From the NCBI RefSeq assembly GCF_001654495.1, contig NZ_CP015849.1, positions 5,559,001 to 5,623,000 on the forward strand: DNA of 64,000 nucleotides. The letters are read 5' to 3'. Positions within the stretch are counted from its first letter, which is position 1, and every line of letters starts with the position of its first letter. The stretch comes from Streptomyces sp. SAT1. Its GTDB lineage: Bacteria > Actinomycetota > Actinomycetes > Streptomycetales > Streptomycetaceae. This document shows, in pieces, positions 17,598 to 29,690 of the stretch. The translations under genes were made by a program, and so were the position numbers. Below the pieces are notes generated by a model, which saw only the letters and a list, made by a program, of their open reading frames with translations, made no database searches and was not told the DNA's origin.

Positions 17598-18654
17598 CGC
17601 CGCCCCCCTGGGAGCCGGCGGCGGACCCGGGAGCTGCCTCGGCGATCCGCACGACGGCGGCGCCGGCCTCCATGCCGGTGCTCGCGCCGATCAGCAGGAC
17701 GTGGTCGCCGGGCCCGACCTGACCGGTGCGCCACACGTGCTCCAGGCCCAGGAAGAGGTCGGCGGCGCCGGTGTGCCCGATCGTGTTGACGTGGTCCCAG
17801 ACCGTCTTCTCCTCGGGGACGTCCAGCGGCAGCAGGAACATCGCCTCCAGCGCCGGCCGGCCGAAGCCGACGTGGCACACCTTGGCGATCTGGTCCCAGG
17901 ACACGTCGGCCTGCTTCAGGACGCGCTCGGTGACCTCCGCGACCCGGTCGCCGAAGTTCTTGATCGGCGGGGCCTGGCCGGCCGCCCACTGCTCGCGGAC
18001 CTTCTCGGCGCGCTCGGCGAAGTTCAGCCCGCGGCCCCGGGTGACGCCGGGCGGGAACAGCTCCTCGCCGGCCCGGTGCAGGATCTCCATGGACGAGTCC
18101 GACAGCGAGTCCAGGGCGAGCAGTTCGGCGAAGCCGGAGCGGCGCGAGAGCACCACGGCCGAGCCCGCGTCGGCGAGCACGAACAGGCCCGAGGCGCGCC
18201 AGCGTTCCACCCCGGGGGTGGAGTAGTTGTCGCCGGTGGTGATCAGCGCGGCGTCGTGCGTCGGGTTGGCGATCAGCCGTGCGGCGGCCACGTCCAGCGA
18301 GGCCAGCATGCCGAGGCAGCCCTGCTTGATCTCCACGGCGGGCACCGGGCGGTCCACGGTGTTGTTCAGGATGTAGTGCACCGCCGACCAGCCGTCGGGG
18401 CCCTGGTGGTGGGTGTAGCTGTGCAGCAGGATGCCGATGTCGTCCGCGTCGTGCCCGGAGGACTCCAGCGCGGCCCGCGCCGCGTCGATCGCCATCTGCG
18501 GGGCCGGGGTCGAGGCGCTGACGGCGGCCGAGCGCATCCCGGAGGACTGCCGCGCCTCCTCGTCGTACAGCCCCTCCGCGACCGCCCGCTCGGCCGGGAA
18601 CAGGGGCGGCAGGTGGCTGCCGATCCCGGCGAGATACAGGTTCGCAGTCCTCAT
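17590..18654 (-). CDS. KASIII-like acyltransferase (BomK/ChlB3 type)
   Basis: This 354-residue member of the FabH-like thiolase fold has its nucleophilic Cys in KQGCLGML (about residue 112) and a His in CHVGFG (about 260). The canonical GNTS Asn segment reads IGHTGAAD, so Asn is replaced by His, unlike a chain-elongating FabH. Homologues in natural-product pathways move aryl groups between carriers or form ester/amide bonds (ChlB3, CerJ, and BomK in A33853). Here it would transfer 6-methylsalicyl or 3-HAA units. It is the first gene of the minus-strand operon, with AAGGAG before the ATG at 18654. Confidence 0.85.
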   Translation of the reverse strand: MRTANLYLAGIGSHLPPLFPAERAVAEGLYDEEARQSSGMRSAAVSASTPAPQMAIDAARAALESSGHDADDIGILLHSYTHHQGPDGWSAVHYILNNTVDRPVPAVEIKQGCLGMLASLDVAAARLIANPTHDAALITTGDNYSTPGVERWRASGLFVLADAGSAVVLSRRSGFAELLALDSLSDSSMEILHRAGEELFPPGVTRGRGLNFAERAEKVREQWAAGQAPPIKNFGDRVAEVTERVLKQADVSWDQIAKVCHVGFGRPALEAMFLLPLDVPEEKTVWDHVNTIGHTGAADLFLGLEHVWRTGQVGPGDHVLLIGASTGMEAGAAVVRIAEAAPGSAAGSQGGGDA

Positions 18655-18724
18655 CGAGCCGACTCCTTCATGTCCTGTGCGTGTCCTGGCGAATGGGTGG
18701 GGGAAGAGGTGGGGGAGAGGCGTA

Positions 18725-18835
18725 CGGCGGTGCGGGTGGTGCGGTGCGGCGCCGGTGGCGGCGGCGGTGGTGCCGGTGGCGGCGGTGGCGGCGGTGCGGG
18801 TGGTGTGGTGCGGTGCGGGCGGTGGCCGGACAGGT
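18725..18835. repeat. GGY-rich low-complexity tract in the divergent promoter region
   Basis: Runs of GGTGGC, GGTGCGGGT and GGCGGC triplets fill about 110 bp of the 648-bp gap between the divergent benzoxazole transcription units. Translations are simple Gly/Val or His/Pro repeats with no domain, so I read it as noncoding. Confidence 0.6.
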
Positions 18836-18904
18836 GCCGGGCGTGCTCCGGTGGCCGCCGGGTGTCTCGGCCGCAAGCACAGCACCGGGGCCGCCGGACC
18901 CTCA

Positions 18905-18921
18905 TGAGTAGGCGGTACTCA
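18905..18921. promoter_or_regulatory. Palindrome TGAGT-N7-ACTCA in the benzoxazole divergent promoter (site 1)
   Basis: TGAGTAGGCGGTACTCA has 6-bp perfect arms (TGAGTA/TACTCA). It lies about 250 bp upstream of the KASIII-like operon start. Related sites are at 19042-19058 and 57301-57317. Confidence 0.5.
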
Positions 18922-19041
18922 ACCGGTCCTCGGCCGCCGCCCGGACCCGGCGCGCCCGCAGCGGCCCCGGCCACGGCGGCGGCAGGGCGCCCACGTGCGG
19001 CGGCGGGGCCCCGGGCCGCCCGACGGGCCCGGTGGGCGAAT

Positions 19042-19058
19042 TGAGTGGCGACTACTCG
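19042..19058. promoter_or_regulatory. TGAGT-N7-ACTC in the benzoxazole divergent promoter (site 2)
   Basis: TGAGTGGCGACTACTCG has the same half-sites and spacing as site 1. It lies about 245 bp upstream of the PaaK-like ligase start, so the two sites are placed almost symmetrically for the two divergent units. Confidence 0.5.
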
Positions 19059-19152
19059 CGTTGCCGCCCCGCCCCCGGTGATGTGCTGCCTTCAGCGCAG
19101 CCGCCGCGTGACACCTCGCGCGGCCGGGGCCTGTCCTCCCGGATCCCTGAAC

Positions 19153-19180
19153 GGCCGCGGATCCCCACGGATCCGCGGCC
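19153..19180 (+). other. Perfect 12-bp stem-loop in the PaaK-like ligase leader
   Basis: GGCCGCGGATCC pairs perfectly with GGATCCGCGGCC across a 4-base loop. It sits about 120 bases upstream of the ligase start and is followed by a second GC-rich inverted stretch. It could be a leader/attenuator structure; there is no U-run. Confidence 0.5.
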
Positions 19181-19302
19181 CGCGGGTTCCGCGGAGCACA
19201 GGACAGCACCGGGCGAACGCCGGTGAGCGGGGCGCGCGTCGGCCCCGCGGCCCCGGGCTGATCCGTACGACAGGCCCCAGGGCACACACGAGGGAGATCC
19301 CA

Positions 19303-20613
19303 ATGTCGCGCTCGCGTCCGGAACTTGGTGACTGGTCGAGCCCGGCCGAACTGGCCGAGCTCCAGCGGTCCCAGCTGCCGAGGGTCCTCGCGCAGGCACT
19401 CCGTTCGCCCTTCTACGCGGCCCGCTACCGCGGCACCACACCGCCGCGCACCGCGGACGACTTCGCCGGCGTCGAGGTGACCGCCAAGCAGGACCTGCGC
19501 GACCAGTACCCCTTCGGGATGCTCGCGGTCGGGCGCGAACACCTGGCCACCTACCACGAGTCCAGCGGCACCGCGGGCGAACCCACCGCCTCCTACTACA
19601 CGGAGGAGGACTGGACCGACCTCGCCGAGCGCTTCGCCCGCAAGTGGACCGGCATCCACCCCTCCGACACCTTCCTGGTGCGCACCCCCTACGGCCTGGT
19701 CATCACCGGCCACCTCGCCCAGGCCGCCGGCCGGCTGCGCGGCGCGACCGTCGTCCCCGGCGACGCCCGCTCGCTGGCCACCCCGCTCTCCCGCATGGTG
19801 CGCGTCCTGAAGACCCTCGACGTGACGCTCACCTGGTGCAACCCGACCGAGATCACCATGCTGGCCGCCGCCGCCAAGGCCGCCGGGCTCCGGCCCGACC
19901 AGGACTTCCCGCATCTGCGGGCCATGTTCACCGCCGCCGAGCCGCTGACCGAGGTGCGCCGCCGCCGGCTCAGCGAGATCTGGGGCGGCATCCCGGTCGT
20001 CGAGGAGTACGGCTCCACGGAGACCGGCACCATCGCCGGGCAGTGCCCCGAGGGCCGGATGCACCTGTGGGCGGACCGGGCGATCTTCGAGGTGTACGAC
20101 CCGAGGACCGGCACACTTTCCGAGGCGGGCCGCGGCCAGATGGTCGTCACCCCGCTGTACCGGGACGCGATGCCGCTGCTGCGCTACAACCTCGCCGACG
20201 ACGTCGAGGTGTCCACCGACCCGTGCGGCTGCGGCTGGCTGCTGCCCACGGTCACCGTGCTGGGGCGGGCCGGCACCGGTCACCGGATCGGTCCGGCGAC
20301 CGTCACCCAGCAGCGTCTTGAGGAGCTGGTGTTCTCCCTGCCGGCCGCGTACGAGGTGATGTTCTGGCGGGCCAAGGCCCACCCGGACGTGCTGGAGCTG
20401 GAGTTCGAGGCGCCCGAGCCGGTGCGGCAGCGGGCCGTCAAGGAGCTCGGCGCCTCGCTCGACCGCGAACTGGGGGTCCCGCACCGCATCACCGGCCTCG
20501 CCCCGGGCACCCTCGTCCCGGCGGAGGCCCTCACCGCCCAGCGCGACATCCTCAAGGCCCGCTACCTCTTCGCGGAGGACGAGGACTGGGACAAGGCGGT
20601 CATGTACTTCTGA
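19303..20613 (+). CDS. Phenylacetate-CoA-ligase-like adenylating enzyme (NatL2/BomJ-like)
   Basis: The 436-residue protein has the PaaK layout: ESSGTAGEPT as the ATP-binding loop (about residues 87-96), EEYGSTETG (about 230-238), then YNLADDV and a cysteine-containing CGCG segment before the C-terminal subdomain. Start: ATG at 19303 with GAGGGAG seven bases upstream. In the A33853 and nataxazole benzoxazole pathways an unusual ATP-dependent ligase of this kind couples two 3-HAA units through an ester before an amidohydrolase cyclises it; I assign the same role by context. It is divergent from the 3-HAA operon and upstream of the PKS. It could instead activate 6-MSA. Confidence 0.85.
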   Translation: MSRSRPELGDWSSPAELAELQRSQLPRVLAQALRSPFYAARYRGTTPPRTADDFAGVEVTAKQDLRDQYPFGMLAVGREHLATYHESSGTAGEPTASYYTEEDWTDLAERFARKWTGIHPSDTFLVRTPYGLVITGHLAQAAGRLRGATVVPGDARSLATPLSRMVRVLKTLDVTLTWCNPTEITMLAAAAKAAGLRPDQDFPHLRAMFTAAEPLTEVRRRRLSEIWGGIPVVEEYGSTETGTIAGQCPEGRMHLWADRAIFEVYDPRTGTLSEAGRGQMVVTPLYRDAMPLLRYNLADDVEVSTDPCGCGWLLPTVTVLGRAGTGHRIGPATVTQQRLEELVFSLPAAYEVMFWRAKAHPDVLELEFEAPEPVRQRAVKELGASLDRELGVPHRITGLAPGTLVPAEALTAQRDILKARYLFAEDEDWDKAVMYF

Positions 20614-20796
20614 CGCCTCGCGGGCGGAGGGGCGGTGCGCGGGTGCAGGGGCGGCGCGCGGGCGGACGGGCGGCGCGGCGGCCAGTCCCGCACCGGACCC
20701 GGCCTTCGCCGGACCGGCCCGCCCGGGTCCGGTTCGGGTCCGGCCCGGCGCGGGGCCGGCCGGGTCCGGTCCGTCCGGGTCCGGCCCGGCGTGGGG

Positions 20797-21111
20797 CCGC
20801 CTGGGGCTGATCCGTCCGGGACCAGCCCGCCTGGGACCGGTCCGCCCAGGACTGGTCCACCTGGGACTGGCCCGCCTAGGGCCGGCCCACCTGGGACTGG
20901 CCCGCCTAGGGCCGGCCCACCTGGGACTGGCCCGCCTGGGGCCGACCCGTCCGGGACCGGTCCACCTGGGACTGGCCCACCTAGGGCCAGCCCGCCCGGG
21001 ACTGGCCTGCCTGGGGCTGGCCCATCCGGGACCAGTCCGCCTGGGACTGGCCCATCCGGGACCAGCCCGCCCGGGGCCGACCCATCCGGGGTCGGCCCGC
21101 CCCGAGACGGT
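20797..21111. repeat. Tandem array of 21 degenerate 15-bp repeats
   Basis: Twenty-one consecutive 15-bp units resemble CCGCCTGGGACTGGC, with a 30-bp super-period in the middle (CCACCTGGGACTGGC alternating with CCGCCTAGGGCCGGC). They fill the 0.8-kb gap between the ligase and the PKS. The unit length is a multiple of three, so all frames look open, giving Gly-Pro-rich nonsense. No ribosome-binding site or domain supports a gene. Confidence 0.85.
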
Positions 21112-21200
21112 CCCCCCGGTACGGGACCGGTGGGCCTGCCCCGTACCGGCCCCGGTACAGGCCCGCCCCGCCCTGGGACGGGACGTCCGATGCCTCGCCC

Positions 21201-21271
21201 GCCCCGTTCCGCCCCGGCCCATACGGGCCCGCCCCGCCCCGTTCCGCCCCGGCCCATACGGGCCCGCCCCG
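21201..21271. repeat. Two-copy 35-bp direct repeat upstream of the PKS
   Basis: The segment GCCCCGTTCCGCCCCGGCCC plus the following 15 bases (ending with ATACGGGC-type sequence) occurs at 21201-21235 and again at 21236-21270. The repeat sits 150-220 bp before the PKS start. Confidence 0.7.
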
Positions 21272-21421
21272 TCCCGTCCCGTCCCGTCCCGGGACGCCCG
21301 GCGCCGGACCCGTCCCGTTCGTTCCGCCGCCCGTCCGCCCGCCCGTCTCCCTGCCCCGTCCCGACGCCTCCTTTCCCACGCCGTCCGCCACGGACGGCGC
21401 CGACTCGTGAGCGGTGAACCC

Positions 21422-26563
<5,142 letters not shown>

Positions 26564-26576
26564 CCCGACCGCTACG

Positions 26577-26624
26577 ACGGCGGCAGCCCCGGCCCCCTCC
26601 GAGGGGGGCCGGGGCTGCCGCCGT
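26577..26624 (+). terminator. Strong stem-loop terminator after the PKS
   Basis: A 21-bp perfect stem (26577-26597 with 26604-26624) has a 6-base loop TCCGAG. It starts 14 bases after the PKS stop codon. Confidence 0.9.
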
Positions 26625-26649
26625 TCGGCTGTGTGGCTGCACCTGTGGC

Positions 26650-26676
26650 GACTGTACGGCCGTACGACTGTACGGC
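26650..26676. repeat. Short GACTGTACGGC direct repeat with a GTACGGCCGTAC palindrome
   Basis: GACTGTACGGC occurs at 26650-26660 and 26666-26676, flanking and overlapping a 12-bp palindrome at 26654-26665. It lies between the PKS terminator and the end of the TetR gene. The rest of 26625-26877 shows nothing else. Confidence 0.5.
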
Positions 26677-26877
26677 TGTATGTACGGGGCGGAGGTGCCG
26701 GGCCGGGGACGGCGGGGCCGGGCGGCGCGGCGCGGCCGTACGGGCGCTGAGCGGGCTGTGCGTGGGGGGGTGCCGCTGTCCGAGGGAGCCGGGCGAGGGC
26801 GCGAGGACGCGGGCGGCGCGGCCGGGGCGCCGGGACGGGCGGTCGTCCGGGCCTCCCCGCCGCGCCGTCAGGTTGTT

Positions 26878-27576
26878 TCAGCGGGACGTCAGCATGGCTT
26901 CCGCGCCGTCCAGGGAGCGTTCGACCGTGAAGCGGAAGAACTCCGTCTCCTGCGCGGCGACGGCCGCGGGGTCGGTGCTGCGGGAACGGGCCGTGGTGCC
27001 GGCCGCGGCGAGACCCGGATGCGTCTCGTCCTCGGCGAAGGCGGCCATCGCGCGCCCCATCTCGGCCCGCGCCGTGGGGAAGCTGCCCCGGTCGTCCTCG
27101 ACCGCGACCAGCGTGAACGCGCAGTTGAACAGGTAGCGGTACACCTCGGGCGCGTGCGCGCCGAACCCGGCCTTCAGCAGGACCCGGATGCCCGTGTCGA
27201 TGGTGGGGAGCGCGGCGGGCACGTTCGGGCCGACGACGCACAGCCGCCGGGCCACGCCCGGGAACTCACGCAGCACGGTGCGGCCCTCCGACATCACGGA
27301 GCGGAACCAGTCCCGCCAGGGGACGTCGTCGTCGGGCACGGGTATGCGCGAGATGACGCGGTCGGCCACGCCCATGACCACCGCCTCGCGGTCCCCGACG
27401 TGGTGGGCGATCACCCCCGGCCAGACGTCGAGGCGCGTGGCGATCTGCCGGATGGACCAGCCGTCGAGTCCGCGTTCCCCGGTCAGTTCGACCGCGGCGT
27501 CGATGATCTTCTCTGCCGTGATCGGCGGCAGACCCGCCGACGCCCGGGAGCGGCGGCGGGGAGCTGAGTCTGACAT
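26878..27576 (-). CDS. TetR-family regulator, divergent from the MFS exporter
   Basis: This 232-residue regulator has a helix-turn-helix at about residues 35-75 (WSIRQIATRL then HHVGDREAVV) and a long helical C-terminal domain. The ATG at 27576 (GAGG upstream) was chosen. A longer frame to 27666 would overlap a pair of inverted operator copies at 27659-27705 and has an atypical N-terminus. Placement head-to-head with an EmrB/QacA-type exporter, with two operator-like palindromes between them, is the standard arrangement for a drug-responsive repressor of the pump and itself. Closely related sites before the ABC and RND genes suggest it, or a relative, also controls those. Confidence 0.87.
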   Translation of the reverse strand: MSDSAPRRRSRASAGLPPITAEKIIDAAVELTGERGLDGWSIRQIATRLDVWPGVIAHHVGDREAVVMGVADRVISRIPVPDDDVPWRDWFRSVMSEGRTVLREFPGVARRLCVVGPNVPAALPTIDTGIRVLLKAGFGAHAPEVYRYLFNCAFTLVAVEDDRGSFPTARAEMGRAMAAFAEDETHPGLAAAGTTARSRSTDPAAVAAQETEFFRFTVERSLDGAEAMLTSR

Positions 27577-27658
27577 GACGAAAGACCTCACACTGGGGCG
27601 CTGTTCCGTCAGCGCTGGGATGCCAGGCGGCTCGCAAGGCATGGTCAACACTAACCTA

Positions 27659-27705
27659 TTAGCCACTGTCTAAGAGTCTGGTGTAGAGTCTTAGACAGTG
27701 GCTAA
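27659..27705. promoter_or_regulatory. Paired operators between TetR and MFS genes
   Basis: TTAGCCACTGTCTAAGA (27659-27675) and its exact reverse complement (27689-27705) are separated by 13 bp. Each half also forms an imperfect 15-bp palindrome of the type TTAGAC-N3-GNCTAA, so the region offers two sites. The position fits control of both divergent genes. From 27706 to the MFS start I see no gene. Confidence 0.75.
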
Positions 27706-27896
27706 GAGAGGTCCTCCGGCCTCTTCGGACGCCCTGTGCGCACACCTGTGCGCGGAGGGTGGACGACCCGCCGCGGCCCGGCGGCCGGGACCTGTCTCCC
27801 CGCCTCCTGCTTCCCCTTCCCGTCCCTGTGTGCGTCCGGCGCGGGTCCATCCCTTCCCCGCCCGCGCCGGCCCCCCTCCCCGAGAGGCTCCACGCC

Positions 27897-29444
27897 ATGC
27901 GCAAATGGATGCCGCTGCTGGCCGTGTGCCTGGGCACCTTCATGCTGCTCATCGACGTGACCATCGTGAGCGTCGCCCTGCCCCAGATGACCGACTCGCT
28001 GGACACCTCCTTCTCCGCCCTCCAGTGGGTCGTCGACGTCTACGTCCTCGTCCTCGCCGCCCTGCTGATGGCGCTCGGCTCGCTGTCCGACCTGGCCGGC
28101 GACCGGCGGGTCTACCTCGCCGGACTCACCGTCTTCGCCCTCTCCTCGCTCGCCTGCGGCCTGGCCACCAGCAGCGAGGCGCTGATCGCCGCGCGCGGGG
28201 TGCAGGGCCTGGGCGCCGCCGCCATGTTCGCCACCAACACCGCGCTCATCGCGCGCAACTACGAAGGACGCGACCGCGGTATCGCGTTCGGCATGTGGGG
28301 CGCGGTCAACGGCGCCGCCGCAGCGGCCGGACCGATCCTGGGCGGCATCCTCACCGAGCACCTCAACTGGCGCTGGATCTTCCTGGTCAACCTGCCCGTG
28401 GCCGCTGTCGCCCTCTACATCGGCGCCCGCTTCCTGGCCGGCTCGGAGACCCGTACCGACCGCCGCGTCGACCTGCCCGGCACCCTCGGCTTCACCCTCG
28501 TCGCCACGCTGCTGATCTTCGCCCTGATCCGCGCGGGCGAGGACGGCTGGGGCGCCGGCAACACCCTGGCCCTGTTCGGCGGTTCGGCGCTCGCGCTGGT
28601 CGTCTTCCTGCTGGTCGAACGCGGGCGGCGCGACCCCATGCTCGACCTCGGGCTGATGCGTACGCCGTCCTTCGCCACCCTGATGGCCGGTGCCGTCATC
28701 TTCAGCGCCGCCGCCTTCGCCAACCTGGTGTTCGTGTCGGTGTGGGCCCAGTCGGTGCTCGGCTTCAGCCCGGTCAAGGCCGGACTGATCCTCATGCCGT
28801 TCAGCGGTGTGTCCTTCCTCGCCGCGGGACTGGGCGGCCGGTTCCTGGCGAACGTGCCGCCGCAGTACCCGATCGGCGGCGGACTGCTGCTGATCGGCGG
28901 CGGTTCGTTCCTGGAGATGTTCGTCTCCGGCACCTCCGGCTGGACCGGGCTGCTGGCCGGCTTCCTGGTGGCCGGTGTCGGCGTCGGCATCGCCTCGCCG
29001 ATCCTCGCCTCGGCCGCGCTGGCGGCGGCGCCACCGGACCGCGCGGGCATGGCGGGCGGCGCGGCCAACACCTTCCGGCAGCTCGGCTTCGCGCTCGGCA
29101 TCCCGGCCGTCGGCACCATCCTGTCCGGCGCCGTGGCGGCCAAGCTGACCGACAGCAAGCTGTTCGCCGACGCCGACGCCGCGGCCGAGCTCGTCACCGG
29201 CGGGCAGTCCGGCGCCGTGCTCGGCGCGCTCCCCGCGCAGTCCCGCGCCGCGGCGCGGCGCGTGGTCGAGGACGCCTACGCGGCGGGCCTCGACCGGGTC
29301 TTCCTGCTCGGCGGTCTGGTGGCCGTCGTCGCCGGTGCCCTGGTGCTGCTCCTGGTGCGCGGTGCCGCGACTCCCGCGTCCGGCGGGGACCGTCCGGGCG
29401 CCCCCGGGGTCAAGGCGTCGGAGGAGGGCGTTCCGGCGGTGTGA
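27897..29444 (+). CDS. MFS drug exporter, EmrB/QacA (DHA2, 14-helix) family
   Basis: The 515-residue membrane protein begins MRKWMPLLAVCLGTFMLLID, and DVTIVSVALPQM is the characteristic first-helix motif of DHA2 proton antiporters. Many further hydrophobic helices follow (about 14 in all), with the motif-C-like segment AAAAAGPILGGIL near residue 140. Start: ATG at 27897 after GAGAGG. It probably exports the benzoxazole or another toxic product, and it is likely repressed by the divergent TetR regulator through the operators at 27659-27705. Confidence 0.9.
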   Translation: MRKWMPLLAVCLGTFMLLIDVTIVSVALPQMTDSLDTSFSALQWVVDVYVLVLAALLMALGSLSDLAGDRRVYLAGLTVFALSSLACGLATSSEALIAARGVQGLGAAAMFATNTALIARNYEGRDRGIAFGMWGAVNGAAAAAGPILGGILTEHLNWRWIFLVNLPVAAVALYIGARFLAGSETRTDRRVDLPGTLGFTLVATLLIFALIRAGEDGWGAGNTLALFGGSALALVVFLLVERGRRDPMLDLGLMRTPSFATLMAGAVIFSAAAFANLVFVSVWAQSVLGFSPVKAGLILMPFSGVSFLAAGLGGRFLANVPPQYPIGGGLLLIGGGSFLEMFVSGTSGWTGLLAGFLVAGVGVGIASPILASAALAAAPPDRAGMAGGAANTFRQLGFALGIPAVGTILSGAVAAKLTDSKLFADADAAAELVTGGQSGAVLGALPAQSRAAARRVVEDAYAAGLDRVFLLGGLVAVVAGALVLLLVRGAATPASGGDRPGAPGVKASEEGVPAV

Positions 29445-29497
29445 CAGACGGTTTCGGTGACTTTCCGCGTAACCGTCGGGAAAACCCGCATGACGCG

Positions 29498-29516
29498 TCC
29501 GGGAAAGCCCGGATTT
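29498..29516 (+). terminator. Small stem-loop with T-rich tail after the MFS gene
   Basis: TCCGGG and CCCGGA pair across AAAG and are followed by TTTAAA. The stem is only 6 bp, but the position (54 bases after the MFS stop) and the T-run fit a weak intrinsic terminator. Confidence 0.5.
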
Positions 29517-29690
29517 AAAGCGGAGGGATTCGTTCCGGAAATATGCCCCTGGGATTCACTCATTGTCAGGGGGGCAAGTTCCGCGTGACGAATCCCTCCC
29601 TTTTACGCTTCGCCCACCGAACGCTCCGCGCGTGCGGTAGAGATTCTGTTGTCCGGATGTGTGCTCGAGAATGCACGTGAAGGGTGGGGG

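Noticed and set aside
20797..21111. Possible CRISPR array
   Set aside because: Units are contiguous 15-mers without unique spacers, and there are no cas genes.
20635..21417. Plus-strand frame encoding a Gly-Pro-rich collagen-like protein
   Set aside because: It is just the 15-bp tandem repeat read in frame; the unit is a multiple of three, so both strands and several frames are open. No start signal or domain.
29649..29690. Longer start (GTG/ATG upstream) for the XRE-SARP regulator
   Set aside because: The ATG at 29691 has a good GAAGGGTGGGGG ribosome site and places the XRE domain at the usual N-terminal distance.
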